From positions 43,363,786 to 43,427,785 of the forward strand of contig OV277862.1 of assembly GCA_922989275.2 (NCBI GenBank): a DNA stretch of 64,000 bases, in the 5' to 3' direction. Made by a program: the position numbers and the translations under genes. This document shows, one piece after another, positions 1 to 12,568 of the stretch; position 1 is the first letter of the stretch; every line of letters begins with the position of its first letter. The notes beneath the pieces are model-generated. The model was not told the origin of the DNA. It was given only the letters and a program-made list of their open reading frames with translations, and searched no databases. The stretch is from Gari tellinella (Eukaryota > Mollusca > Bivalvia > Cardiida > Psammobiidae).

Positions 1-950
1 TCAGTGGCTGTGGAATGCATTTAACAATCTTTTGTAGCGAATTCCAGGACCTTTAAAACGGTGATACATGTAACTTTCTGTAGTGAACATTCAGGCCATA
101 CAGAAGAAGACACAAGTCTGCTCCAAGTGAATTTTAAATGCCTAATGTACACAAAAGTTGATATAAGCAAACAGTGTTGGACCTGATAAAAGACGTCGCA
201 TTTTGTAACGGCTCCTCAGTATCATTCTGTACTATTTACTTTCTCTTAAAACAACCATTGTATGTCGTAACCAATCTATGCCTGGATATTGTAATGAACA
301 GTCCCTGTATACTTGTTGGACGATTTCATTGTAGATCTTAAAACACTGTAGTGTTTTCCCATACAGCAAAATACTTCATAATGATATAGCAAACATTGTA
401 TATCCTGATGAGACGTCACATAACGCGGCGTCTCATCAGGGTCTGCACTTTTGTCAATGTCCACTTTACTAGACACAAGATTTAAGTTGGTTAAACGAAA
501 TTGACTTGCAAACACATACCGAGAGTGCATTGCAAAAGTGAGGCATAAACAGGTTATACTTAAAAATGTTGCACCCTTCTTACTCAAAATTGTTGCAGTT
601 TCCTGTCTCCGTGCTTTCATCAATTTTCTTAAATACTTGAATTCTTGTCTGGATCAACATTTTACAGTTTCACCCCTTAACTTCCTGGTCCGACTCTCCA
701 AGCAAATTTTAAAAACTGTTTAAATCCTTAACATACCCCCAAGTACCTCACCGTCTGATCAGAATCCACACTATATAGCATTCGTGTCGCTGCTTCTCCA
801 ACAAGACTGCCTCCAATTTAGATTTTGAAGAACAAAATGCAGACGAACATTTCTTACTCTTTGCATGCTGGGTATTTTTTACGTCTGCAACAATTGTTGT
901 CTGCGACTGTTCTTAAAATAAAATGTTCTAAATTTCTTTTCAAAACAGCG
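1..950. repeat. Gene-free flank with hairpin remnant
   Basis: I see no gene. A class I hairpin (arms with ATCCTGATGAGACG and CGTCTCATCAGG) lies near 398-448, with decayed ends. The remainder is AT-rich without recognisable structure. Confidence 0.5.
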
Positions 951-1080
951 TCAGCCAAGTGTCAAACAGTTTAAATCCTGATGAGACGCCGCGTAATGCG
1001 GCGTCTCATTAGGATTCAAACTGTTTGCACAGGTAATCACTATGGCACATGTATCCGCCGCTAGCATGCAAAGAGTTAAG
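855..1080. repeat. Hairpin MITE, class I hairpin
   Basis: The ends CTCTTTGCATGCTGG and CTAGCATGCAAAGAG are inverted. Inside, near 967-1032, is a hairpin with CAAACAGTTTAAATCCTGAT on the left and AAACTGTTTGC on the right. A related copy lies at 21355-21555, and fragments near 46470-46640 and 57160-57245. Confidence 0.7.
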
Positions 1081-1239
1081 CAGACGACAACTGAGCGGTG
1101 AAGAGGCTAACCTGTTGGAAAGGCATCTATTGCTGTCTCTATTTACTGCACATTGGCGTCAGAGGTCCCCTAACATGTCTTTGTAAAAGCCCTCTGGAAA
1201 CAAAGAGATCGTATAAAACCTGGAGAAAAAATAACAAGT

Positions 1240-2120
1240 GTGTACTTTAACCCTTTCACCGGCTAAATATCGTCTGTTTTAAACTGTCGTCTGCTTTTTA
1301 TTTCTCAAATACAAATTTGAAGGATTTTGAGTTGAGAAAATTCGTAATAAGTTTGAAAACAGTTTGGACCCTGATTAGACGCCGCATTATTTGGGGTCTG
1401 ATCATGATCCGAACTGCCAGCAAATTTCGGAACCTTCTGAGTATGGCAGTCAAATGGCCAGACCTTAAACTGTTATTTTATGGCTTCATTTGAAATTGTC
1501 GTCGGCTTATAAGTAAAATTGAGATTAATCCTTTACTTAACAACGGAAATAGCATAACGAATTCCTAGAACGTTCGAATCTTATCAGAACCCGATTTACC
1601 TAGCGTCCGATCTGGATCCAAATTGTTAAGAAAGGACAGGCAATTGCATTGAAGTTTGAACATTAAACCTTTGACGGTAATGTGATGGGTCAAGTTATTA
1701 ATACCAATTTGGTGGGGTTTGATCACACTACATCTCATCAACGTCAAAGGAAAGATTGAATATTGTTTTATCTTTGGATTGTTGTGTCTAAAAGTAAGCT
1801 ATTTACAGTTCCCTTGTAGATCTAAAAGAGACTGGGTATTTGCACCTAAAGAACGGATTATTAAGCTAAAGGGCGCGCCCTGGTAGAAGTAAATACCATG
1901 GATTTTAACCTCTTCGCTGCCATGACGTCATCTGCTATAAACAATTGTCGTCTGATTTTATTTCTCAAATTTAAATTTAAGGTAAAATGACTAAAGTAAT
2001 ACCGTAATGAGTCTCAAACAGTTTGGATTCTGATCAGACGCTGTGTTACACAACTTTTGATCAGGGTCCAAATCTTTGGAAAATAACCATTGTACATGTA
2101 CTCGGGATAAGGCAGTGAAA
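1240..2120. repeat. Three decayed class I hairpin elements
   Basis: Hairpins with the CAAACAG arm or its decayed form lie near 1358-1415, 1585-1625 and 2010-2076. They are flanked by ATCGTCTG and GTCGTCTG motifs seen beside M3-like elements. No gene is visible. Confidence 0.5.
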
Positions 2121-2489
2121 GGGTAAAGGTGGCTTGATCATTCGTTTGCTATGAACTTTGCTCATAATGCAGGAAACAGAGGTATTTAAAATGAGACTGT
2201 TTCATAATGGAAACACATGCCTTTCGATCAAAGACTTAGAACTAAAGTTGCACGAGACACTAAAACATGGAAAAAGAATGTCGAAGTACACCGCATTTAA
2301 AACCTGGGGCAAAAATGACTATTCGAATTAAGTAAGACGCTTCGCTTTTCGGTTTTAACGCAAAACAGTAAAATGTAGACATTTTAGTAAATATGTACAC
2401 ATTGACTACGAGTAGACATACTATGTAATTAGAAACTGACTTTGTCTATTCAAGAAATAACCTCTGTTCTACAGTTGTTAAACGGTACA

Positions 2490-2846
2490 GCGCTCCCTCT
2501 CTACAACAGCCCTCCAAACAAAGATTCCCTCCTTACAACGACCCTAGTCGCTGTTCCCCAAACAAGATAATTATATGCCTAACACTTTCACTTTTGCAAT
2601 ATCGTCTGCTTAAAAATGTCGTCTGCTGTTTTTCTCAAAGTTAAATAATATACATTTTGACAGAAAAAACTTAATGATTAGTGACAAACAGCATGAATCC
2701 AGATCAGACTCCGCGTTACGCGGCGTCCGATCTGGATTCAAGCTGTTTGCAAATGAAAGCCAATTTCCCTCCCTGTAACGACTCCCTCCGAACAACGCAC
2801 ATATTTTTTGTCTCCCATTGGATGTCGTTGTAGAGAGGGAGCGCCG
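2490..2846. repeat. M5 MITE
   Basis: The ends GCGCTCCCTCTCTACAAC and GTTGTAGAGAGGGAGCG are inverted. A class I hairpin (near 2687-2752, GAATCCAGATCAGACTCCGC and its complement) sits inside. Copies or parts also lie at 15830-15972, 23395-23640 and 47811-48000. Confidence 0.75.
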
Positions 2847-2849
2847 CAT

Positions 2850-4265
2850 TAGATACTTGTTTGGAGTTAGATATATAAATAAATTTATTTCAACATGAAA
2901 TGTACAATAACATGACAATCTGTCATTAAAACTCATACATAGTTAACAATAATCAACATTATGTATGATATAATACAGCAATGTCACTAAACTTTATATG
3001 ACAAGAATAACACCAAAATAGTTAAACTATTCTTATTTCCATTGAGCATTATATTACATAGGAATGTGCAGAATCAAAAGTAGAATCACAGCCATGTTAC
3101 CGAACTAAAACATTAGATACAGTTAAAGTTAAATTATATTTGAATACTTAAGATGAGAAGTCAATGTCAAAACGTACATTACTATCACAAATTTATTTTA
3201 TAATATTATTTAACACGTTGGATTAAAATACATGTGTATATAACTATAAGTCAATTATTATATAAGTAAAAGAGTGTTGGCTTGGAATAGTTGGATATAC
3301 TAAGACACATGCTCTATTTATATATTACAACAGGGATTTAACCTTTTTCAACATTTATTACACGGCAATCAATAGCCATGCTAAGAATGCATAAAAAGCA
3401 CCAACGTATAGATCAAATTGATGATAATAATTGGGAATTAAAGGTTAAGAATGTTGTCTTGGAATGGTTGTACCTACTAAAAACACACACGTCCTATTTA
3501 TATATTGCAAAAGGGGTTTAAATTTTTTCAATATTATGAAAGCGGCAATAATTTGTCATGCTAAGTAAGAATACATAAAAAGCATCAATGTAAAGATGAT
3601 AAAAACATTTTATTAGCTTTAAATTTAAAAACAATAGAAGAGACATCTCTCACAGATTGTGACAAACTGTTCCATAGGCAGCACCCATTGCATACAAAGA
3701 CTCCATGCCAAAACCTTTGACCTTTGGCATAGTATATAATTTTTTCTATCTGACATGGAATAAACTGATTTATTAGATGTAGTGTCTGCTTTTTGCCCTA
3801 AATGAGATTGGATTCTTATGTACAACACTAATTGTGGTAGAACTGTTGCGCTGCACACAAATTGCCAAAGCAGTCAAACAGCCACTGTGGCTAAAATCTG
3901 ACCAATCAAATTCATGAGAACGACCTCAGGCTCAACTCATACGCTTTATATTTAACTTTGGATACCGATAACGACAGTCATTGAAATATTTTACCTCATT
4001 GACCCCTGCAATTTCAAATATACAATTTCATTTCCAACTAAGTCTAGCTGACAGTATATATTATTTACAACGATAATATAAAATGGTATACAGTTCAGTC
4101 CCACTGCTGTTAAATAACAATTTCTGCAGTACAAAGAAACACTATTCTTTTACCAGCTACCTAGCTAAACAATCGTCTGGTTATAAATTACCGTCTTCAA
4201 AGCAATAAAATAAAACTAGAATGTTATTTTCTTGCAATTTTGGCTTACGAAACACTATAACCAGT
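2850..4265. other. AT-rich stretch without recognisable features
   Basis: This stretch is about 70% A/T by eye, with two diverged repeats of a GTCTTGGAATGGTTG-type unit near 3270-3330 and 3450-3510. I found no coding signature. Confidence 0.4.
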
Positions 4266-4329
4266 TTTCAACAGTTTTGACTCTGATACGCGGCGTCTGA
4301 TCAGAATCAAAACTGTTTACAATCGCCGA

Positions 4330-4580
4330 TTAACCCTTTAACACATAGCCTGTTTCTAGTATTTTAGGTATGTGACCTATTAAAGCAGGCTAAAAGTAAA
4401 GCAGAATGCGCCCTAGGGCGCATCCTGCTTTACTTTCAGCGTGCTTTACGTTACTATCTGCTAGGATATAGAAACAATTCTTATAGTACAAATTCATGAC
4501 AGTATAAAATGGAACTATTTTCTTTGGCGAATGAATAAAATGAATGCGCTAAAAGTCGCTTCTATAAAGGAAATGGTTAA
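4330..4580. repeat. M2 MITE
   Basis: The element starts TTAACCCTTTAACACATAG and ends in AAATGGTTAA. A long internal hairpin has arms AAAGCAGGCTAAAAGTAAAG and CTTTACTTTCAGCGTGCTTT (hairpin class II). TTAA at both ends suggests TTAA target duplication, as in piggyBac-like elements. Confidence 0.75.
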
Positions 4581-4939
4581 GTCGTACTGAACATGATAAT
4601 GGTAAACAGTATCTCAATTCACTTAATGTTCAGGCAGTGCTTACTCGTATAACATATGCATTTCTAATTGGGCTTTATTATTCCTAAATTACCGCTTTAT
4701 GACCGACGGCAAGATTAAAGCGTTTTTGAGAATTACGGAATAATGAAATCACGAATAGTTCTCGTTTTAATAGCAACCTATAACATAGCAAGTAAATTAA
4801 TAAAATGGAATATAACTGCATGAGGATCGTATAAAGCCAATTAAATATAATTCATTAAGTGCTTACTAGAAACATAACAACAATGATTTGTCGCATGAAA
4901 AGAAACAGTCACCCTTGCCATGTTTATGTGAATTTGACA

Positions 4940-5010
4940 AGCTTTTGAAAACAGTTTAGATCCTGATCAGTTACTCGGCGTCTGATCTGGATCCGAACTG
5001 TTTGACAAAC
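4940..5010. repeat. Class I hairpin
   Basis: AAACAGTTTAGATCCTGATC pairs with GATCTGGATCCGAACTGTTT around a short loop. The flanking ATTTTGCAGACGACAAATT on the right matches M3-like ends. Confidence 0.55.
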
Positions 5011-5535
5011 GTATTTGATTTTCTTCAGTTTAGAACGTTTGAAAACTAACTCATTTTGCAGACGACAAATTTGCAGACCATTATTATGAAACAGACGATA
5101 TCATGGGCAGCTAAGGTTTTACATGCATTTTATCAGCTCGGTGAGTCATTCATATGTTGCATTCAAACTTGCTGTAAGCTGTCTTTAGCAGAAAATGAAT
5201 TATAGATGCAGTTCAATGTAGAACCAAAGTTAAGCAGAAAGCTCCGAAATCAGCTTTCTGATTTAGTTTTGCTCATAACAAAACGATTACCTACTTTTGT
5301 GAAATGCATGCGTATTATAGAATGTGATTAGTGCTTCCACTTCTTATATTATTCAACAGCAGCAACGATGTCATTTACGCATAGTCTCTATTAAAGGGGG
5401 ACATTGGCAAATAGTGTAGACCCTCATTATGGTCTACGCTGTTTGCTATTGCATATGAATTGTTCTGTTGTATTGAGAAAACATTGCAGTGTCCTTGTAT
5501 CACCATTACAAGAGACGATATGTCGCGTGTTGCGT

Positions 5536-5785
5536 TACAGTGGAGAATCTGTTATTCTTTCCCGTTTAAACGCAAACGTACGCAAACGCAAAGCACTAAA
5601 ACGTAGAAAAGTACAACTTTTTGACAATTCTGACAATTCATCTTTATCTTGGTGGCAAACAGTTTGGAGCCTGATCAGACGCCGGGTTACCCGGCGTCTG
5701 ATCTGGCTCCAAACTGTTTGCAGTGAAAATAATAGTTTTCGCGTAAACGCGTTTATTGGGAAAGAATAACAGATTCTCCACTGTA
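5536..5785 (+). repeat. M1 MITE (250 bp)
   Basis: The ends are TA-CAGTGGAGAATCTGTTATT and AGATTCTCCACTG-TA, so TA target duplication and terminal inverted repeats suggest a Tc1/mariner-type non-autonomous element. A near-perfect ~60-bp hairpin (GGAGCCTGATCAGACGCCGG and complement) lies at about 5657-5721. One T:T mismatch in the stem is shared by all six good copies. Parts are open in one frame but there is no sign of coding. Confidence 0.85.
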
Positions 5786-5789
5786 CCTA

Positions 5790-7610
5790 TGTTGAATTAT
5801 GGCAATAAATGAATAAACCAATAAGATATAGCTGAAGCTATCATTTATGAAAATGTCATTGAAAAATATTAACAAACAAAAAATGATCGCACTTGTTCAG
5901 GATTTTTTTTCGAACAACCCTCATATATCTATAATAAAATATTCTAGCAAGAACATCGGGATTGTTCATTGCAATATCCAGGCATAAATTGGTTAAATAA
6001 TTATCAAACGGTCTTCAATGATTGAGACGTTCTGTGGTACCCTAACGGTATCATATTTATTGTCTCTTTCACAACAGCTATCTACTACTTGGTCTCAAAC
6101 TAGTTTCCGTGGTCTTCTCTTGAAATAATGCAGTAGACATACTTATTTCTTTACAAATGATTATATTTTTGCTGAAACAATTATTTTCATTGCAAACTGA
6201 TTCAAATTATCATCCAAACTGTTTGCAGCTATAGAGATAGTTATAGTTATCGTCAGAATTTTCGAAATCGGCTGTCATTTTCTCTATTCAGTCATTGCAG
6301 TGAGTTCATGTTTCGTTACGTTTCAAAGGGAAAGAATAACATCATATACAATGTATTAACAAGTACATAATCTGATCAGCTAATAACTTTCTCAATCAAT
6401 CCTGACTAGACATAAAATATGTACAAAAATGTATGTCATTGGATGATATGAAAGGTTAACCATTTCACTAACCTAGACCGTGCAATGATATTGCAAACAG
6501 TTGAGATCCTGATTAGATACCATATAACTTAGCGTTAGATCTGGATTCAAACTTGCAGACTCCAATATCGATGTTTCTGTCTTAAAATACATAAAGTATC
6601 CTGTAGGGAAAATTTATTCTAAGCTGAAGATACTTTGGCAGCGCTTGGGTTGAAAGAAACGTTTGAGGAATTCACTTACCTTTTTCTTTGGATATTGCAA
6701 TGATTTCTCCCTACATGTTTACTGGAAGAGTCCACAATAGATATACACGGGTTATGTAAAGGCATTGCAATGTGTGTCCATACAGCAGATCATTTCAAAT
6801 TGTGGCTTCTCGCCAGGTTCTGTTTTGTTTGCTAATGTATAAGTTTGTGGACGATATGAAGTAATGGTTTAGTCAGGCATTCAAATGATATTTGGGTAAA
6901 ACAGTTGATTCAAAAACCTTTTGTGTCGAATGTCAAAACTTAGCATACTAAATTCCCTTAAAACAATATACTGAAATTCCACCAGCGACGAAATCAGCAT
7001 GTTACAACTCTGCTTTGTCAATTAGTTTCCAACACTATAACAGTTAATAAGTTACAGCAATTTTCAGCACCTGATTAGAACTTTAGATTCCTTATTGTTT
7101 TTCTGAAGTTATGAGTAACGGTATTTATTTCTCTCATAATTATTTCAAAACAGAGTGTAACATTCAGTTCGCCTCTCATTCTGTCTGTTATTTTCGGATT
7201 GGATTGGTGTAATGTCATTACAACGACAGGGAAGCGAAATGTGTGGAATATCACATAATATTGAAAGTGTCATCAGGCCTCGGTGGTTTGCCAAAGCTTT
7301 CACTAATTCGACAATTTTCAGATAAATAGGAAAAATGGAAAAGTATTTTAAATTAACTATTTAAAATAGAAACATTGTATTTGGACTAATATGCATATGG
7401 CTGATCAGCTATGAAAGAATACGATATTATGTTGTCTTCAAAGAACGAATCTTGGAACACGTGCATGTATAGGAACTTAAATGTGTGAACAAGAATACTA
7501 TCATAATTGTATTGATTTATTCACCACTAAAACTTCAAAAGGACACAAGTATCTCATTAAGAATTGTCCAGTTTTGATAATCTAATTGATTGTATATATA
7601 ACGTATTGCC
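5790..7610. other. Gene-free stretch with one decayed hairpin
   Basis: A class I hairpin remnant lies near 6498-6556 (AACAGTTGAGATCCTGATTA and TAGATCTGGATTCAAACTTG). Otherwise I see only AT-rich unique-looking DNA. Confidence 0.4.
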
Positions 7611-7616
7611 AAATGA

Positions 7617-7735
7617 CAAACAGTACAGACATTGATCAGATGTCTGCTTTAGAAGTCCGTCTGATCTAGTCTATACTACGAGGGGTGGTCAGAAAGTTCG
7701 CGGAAAGGTGTTCTAACTTCGCCATTTTACATTGA
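7617..7735. repeat. Hairpin remnant and possible mariner end
   Basis: ACAAACAGTACAGACATTGA pairs with a downstream stretch ending TAGTCTATACTA. It abuts CGAGGGGTGGTCAGAAAGTT after a TA, which resembles the outer end of a mariner element. The rest of the mariner copy is not seen. Confidence 0.4.
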
Positions 7736-7971
7736 ACGACAATGGAACTTTTACATGATTTAGAACCCTTCCCTGCTATTTAAAATATTACATTTCAAAT
7801 TTATATCTATTCTGAACAAATTGATATGGTCTCCATAGCTATCTCATCGTTACGTACTTGTTCAGAGTAATAATTATACTCGTCACTGGTACACCGATTG
7901 TATACCCGTCGTTAGAACTCATTGAGACAAGACAAGCAGTCTCTTTGGCACTCTTACATAAATATGGATGC

Positions 7972-8215
7972 TTAACCCTTTACCCCGTAGTCTATTTCTT
8001 GTAATCAAGACCACAAAAGTCAGGTTAAAAGTAAATCAGAATGCGGCTTAATGCGCATTCTGTTTTACTTTCAGTCTGCTTTAAGCTTCTATCTGCTAGG
8101 ATATAGAATTTTGTTCTTATTATACATGTCCATGGCTGTATAAATTAGAATCATTTTCTTCAGCGGATGGATAAATTAAATGCGCTAAAATGTGCTTCTA
8201 TGAGGGAAATGGTTA
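7972..8215. repeat. M2 MITE
   Basis: This copy has the TTAACCCTTTACCCCGTAG left end and a decayed GGAAATGGTTA right end. Its class II hairpin (AATGCGGCTTAATGCGCATT at the tip) is intact. Confidence 0.75.
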
Positions 8216-8784
8216 TGGTAGAATGAAAAGTATGCAGTCAATTCCTGCATTATTTTCATCCTGCATTAAGCAGTCACCTATTTTAGAATATTCTCTCACA
8301 TTTTGCGAACACAAGTTAGGCAGTTATTTTACTGCAGTAGTAATATAAACAGTATTGAGCGGCAACCTGCTGTGCGCACTATAATGCCATGATAACAACA
8401 TTCCAACGGCATTTTTCAAATTCATGTTTGTATTTATGGAAACCTGTTGCCCCGAAATAAACTGATTGGTACCGCTATTATAGAGATACACACGATTTGC
8501 CAAAAATACTACAGAATTATCAGTGTTAAAAGCATAGCAACCTGTTGAAAACCAAACGACTGAGTACCTTTGAAATCGCATACAGTACCAACACACATCT
8601 TCATGTCTTAGATTGCAGAACATACAGAAATGTACTAAACCTTATGCATTACATTTTCTCTGTGTTAAGCTACCACTTGTTAAGACTGCAATCAATTAAA
8701 TAAAATACCTATTTTCAGTACCGCATGTACAGTGGATATGGAATATACGTCATTCAATCCCAATAAACACGTTTCCACTACATG

Positions 8785-8860
8785 TACGTACAATCAGTTT
8801 GAAACCAGATCAGTCACTGGGGAATACATCGTCTGATCAATCTTCAAACTGTTTGCGACT
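8785..8860. repeat. Class I hairpin, decayed
   Basis: CAGTTTGAAACCAGATCAGT on the left and TGATCAATCTTCAAACTGTT on the right form an imperfect stem. Confidence 0.5.
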
Positions 8861-9221
8861 CAGATAAAGTAAACCGTAATACTTTTCAAGAGGTGGTTTC
8901 CATTTATTTTCATTATATTTGTTGTTTTGTGTAATGTATATTCTGTGTCAGATTGTGCATCGGTAAATATACGATGTGTGTGTGAAATACTCTGTTATGT
9001 ATCTTATGTTTAGTGTCGTTTAAATGGGAAAGATTAAACGTAGTATCCATTGTTATCACTGAACTATGCCAATGCTACGCATGTTGGTGATATCGTGTAA
9101 TACACGTCTTGACGTCGAAAAAACAAACAAGTATCAGTTGAATCTTTTAAACTGATTAAACGTCAATACGGATGTCAATATATAACTGAGCCGTGCCATG
9201 AGAAAACTTGCCTTATTGAAT

Positions 9222-9390
9222 TGCAAACAGTGTAGATCAAGTCCATCGGGCGGATGGTCTTGATCTACACTGTTTGACACACACATGCATCTCAAGCATT
9301 TTATGTCGTTGTATTATATATTATGATATTTGGCAGTGTAGACCAAACTTATATACAAAACGTGGGACTTGGTCTGTACAATGTTGCAAT
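9222..9390. repeat. Two hairpins with GTAGATCAAG stems
   Basis: At 9224-9278, GCAAACAGTGTAGATCAAGT pairs with GGTCTTGATCTACACTGTTT. A second, looser pair (GGCAGTGTAGACCAA and TTGGTCTGTACAATGTTGC) follows at 9333-9388. The same stem recurs near 28886-28950. Confidence 0.6.
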
Positions 9391-9686
9391 GCCATAAGGT
9401 AAGTTTGTTATATGGCATGGCTATCCAATCGCGCTGCGATAAATGGTACAATTCATAAAATATATCTGAACATTTTTTTCAATCGTTAATATGCAGGCGG
9501 TCAACACTTAACATTGTTGACAGATTCAGGAAAACTACCAAGAACCCGTTATTCAAGATTTTGAAAAGCGGATAGCAAATTGAAAATTTTGCACAAAGGG
9601 GTTTAAATCCTAACCGGGACTCATTTGTTTTCTTTGAAATGTATTTCTTAACATAAATACTTGTTTCTTCAACTAATATTTACGTG

Positions 9687-9940
9687 TTAACCCTTTACTT
9701 AATAGACGCTTTTTAGTTTTAAAAACATATTACCACTTAAAGCAGGTTGAAAGTAACGCCGAATGCGCCTTAAGACGCATTCTGCTTTATTTTCAGCCTG
9801 CTTTCAGCTATCATCTGCTCGGATATAGAAAATATTTCTTTTCATACATGTTTATGACTGTATACACATTGGAAATATTTTCTTCAGTGTAGGCATAAAT
9901 TAAATGCGCTAAAAGGCGCTTCTACGGGGGAAAGGGTTAA
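9687..9940. repeat. M2 MITE
   Basis: Both ends are kept: TTAACCCTTTACTTAATAG and GGGGGAAAGGGTTAA. The hairpin tip reads AATGCGCCTTAAGACGCATT. Confidence 0.8.
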
Positions 9941-10759
9941 CTTAATACGTGTATGCGCCTGACGCTTTTGTCCAAAACTCTGACGACGCGACATGCACAC
10001 CTGCGTTATATGTGCAAACCAACTGTACAATTATGATACTCATACTTAATACTTTTCTCCTGCTTATGTAATTGTATGTCCTGGTTTAGTACTATGGAGT
10101 ATAATTATAGTGGTATCCATGTGCATAAATATATATTATACGGTTATGGACATTGTATACCTTGAATGCCAACAAAATTTGAGTTGAATTGAATTAAAAT
10201 AATAACAACAACAAAATACGGTTGTTCATAGCTTGGAAACTGTGTCTCTTTGTCCCTTTCATGGGACGCTAGGTGAAAATGGGTTAGTGTACTTGACAAA
10301 ATTGTGCAGAAAATTTCTATTGGAGATTTCGGCATTATTTTTTCCTGCATTAAATATTTCGCCACGGTGCTTTATCGTGTATCCGCTATATGTAGGTTCT
10401 ACTGAATAAAACTCCTGATGACGCAATGTGTGTGTGGCTCTGATGTCTCGTTTTTATTCGCATGATAGTAAGTCATTTGTACTACTGACTACTACAATGT
10501 GTGTAACCTTGACTAGAGGTAAGTATTTTCTCACAGTGGAGCGCGGCCCAGATTTACAAACGTGTAATTATTACGATAGTGGTTGAATCACACTGTGCAA
10601 GTGCTGGGGAAAACTGTCTTTACCAAAGCACAGATACTGTACAATTTATTTCTTACATGACGACCCATCAAGATGATTCCTTAGACTCATTATCCGCTGC
10701 AACCTCCAATGGACAAGTCCTGTTTGCAATAAAGGCTGGTCCATTTTCAACAATTTAGG

Positions 10760-10918
10760 GTTGTTTTTATAATATTTTACAAAATGACACACAGTGAAGA
10801 CCCTGATCAGAGGGCTCCTGTAGGAGCCCTCTGATCAGGGTCTTCACTGTTTGCATAAGACAATTGTACTCTTTTGGTAAAAGACGCATATATGCGTCAC
10901 TAGGGCTCAACGAATTAA
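10760..10918 (-). repeat. M9 MITE, reverse orientation
   Basis: A perfect hairpin near 10793-10853 has arms GTGAAGACCCTGATCAGAGG and CCTCTGATCAGGGTCTTCAC. The right end CTAGGGCTCAACGAATTAA is a decayed M9 terminus. Confidence 0.65.
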
Positions 10919-11445
10919 TATATATCTCACACCATGCTAAATTACCATCTGACTCTGAACTGGCCTTTACGACATGTTTTATCAAACTAAAGTAAAGCGG
11001 CCATTCAGTAAAATAAGCAGTAAAATAACACTTTTGTTAAGAACAAAGACGAAACGTGACAATTTTATACAACTGATCATTCAACACGCTTTAGACTACG
11101 AGCTTTCAATTCTATTTTATATTGTCTTAAAACTGGCACCTGAGTTCAACATCATCAATGCATATTCAGATAAGTGTGTGGTACATGTACATGTGTAATA
11201 AAGAATGCGTTGCTTTCTCCATCTAAGCAAAATACAATGCACTAAAATACAGAAATGATATGTTTTTGAATATACTGACGATATACAAACATTTCCATCG
11301 AGGTGCTAGACAGATTGGAGCGTGACCAGACGCCAATTGTCTGCCCCGAACTATTTGAAATGAAAATTATTTTAAGCATTTTTTACAATGTTTTTATTGG
11401 AAAATACTAGCATAGCTTCAATGTAATAGCAAAGTTTTACTTACA

Positions 11446-11542
11446 GTAAAACCTCTCTGTTACGTCCACTGAAAATGAGTCCAAAAGACATTATATATGA
11501 CTTGCGATCGCATAAAGCAAGAAAAAAAATTCTGTTTCTATT
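11446..11542 (+). repeat. M4 MITE, left-end fragment
   Basis: ACAGTAAAACCTCTCTGTTA and CGTCCACTGAAAATGAG match the M4 left end. The element breaks off before its hairpin, next to the M1 copy at 11543. Confidence 0.5.
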
Positions 11543-11782
11543 TACAGTGGAGAATCTGTTATTCTTTCCCGTTTAAACGCAAACGTAAAACACTAAAACG
11601 TAGAAAAGAACAACTTTTTGACAATTCTGATAATTCATGTTTATCTTGGTAGCAAACAGTTTGGAGCCTGATCAGACGCCGGGTTACCCGGCGTCTGATC
11701 TGGCTCCAAACTGTTTACACTGCAAATAATAGTTTTAGCGTAAACGCGTTTATTGGGAAAGAATAACAGTTTCTCCACTGTA
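11543..11782 (+). repeat. M1 MITE
   Basis: This is a same-orientation copy with both ends (TACAGTGGAGAATCTG and TTTCTCCACTGTA). It lacks the GTACGCAAACG repeat unit found in 250-bp copies, which accounts for its 240-bp length. Confidence 0.85.
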
Positions 11783-12135
11783 CCTTTATCCTGCATTAGA
11801 CAACCCCCTGCCTAAACGCCTAGAGTTTTGGCTAATTTAGTGGTCATACATGTTATAGAGATTGTAGTGACCGTAATCAAGGTTTTTTTAGTGATTCGTA
11901 ATCGAAAGATTTAAGTGGTCGTAATAGAAAGAATTTAGTGGTCCTAATAGTGAAAATATTGTGTTCGTTTAAGAGAGAATTTACTGTTAACATACAGGAA
12001 AGCTTCGCCCTTGAGCTAGCCTCCTACGCAAGAAATAATACATCGAATACCAGCTCTACTGCAGCTTCCAGAAGCCGTACAAACAAATATGTGCATTTTC
12101 AATGTTGTTTCTGTCTTGTGAAGTGTTTCTTGCCA

Positions 12136-12358
12136 TTAACCCTTATCCTGCCGATCACAACCTTCCTGAATTTTGCAAACAATTTCGATCCAGATCAGAC
12201 GCCACGTTATACGCGGCGTCTGATCTGGATCCAAACTGTTTGACAACCGACATTAAGTTTCTTCTTTTCAAAAATACAGAAGAAAATTAATATTAATTTG
12301 ACAAATTGTGTAGCCAACAATTTCAAAGCAGACGATTTTGCGGCAGAATAGGGGTTAA
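12136..12358 (+). repeat. M3-like MITE sharing a TTAA with its neighbour
   Basis: It starts TTAACCCTTATCCTGCC and ends CGGCAGAATAGGGGTTAA. The class I hairpin is at about 12178-12242. Its right TTAA (12355-12358) is also the left TTAA of the M3 copy that follows. Confidence 0.75.
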
Positions 12359-12568
12359 CCCTTAGCCCGCCAAATAAATTGTCGTCTGCTATATTTCTCG
12401 TCTGCTTTAAGTTTCAAAGTGCTTCAAAGTTGCTCAAAATTGCTGAAAATGTTGTCAGAGTGTCAAACAGCTTGGATCCGGATGAGACGCCGAGTTACTC
12501 GGCGTCTCATCCGGATCCAAGCTGTTTGCATATGGAGCTATAGTCGTGAGTGGCAGGCTAAGGGTTAA
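12355..12568 (-). repeat. M3 MITE
   Basis: The ends are TTAACCCTTAGCCCGCC and GGCAGGCTAAGGGTTAA. The hairpin near 12467-12527 (GCTTGGATCCGGATGAGACG and complement) is perfect. TTAA flanks with CCC next to them suggest a piggyBac-like non-autonomous element. Confidence 0.85.

Noticed and set aside
5404..5769. 121-codon open frame
   Set aside because: It is read through an M1 MITE; the same peptide pieces recur wherever M1 occurs.
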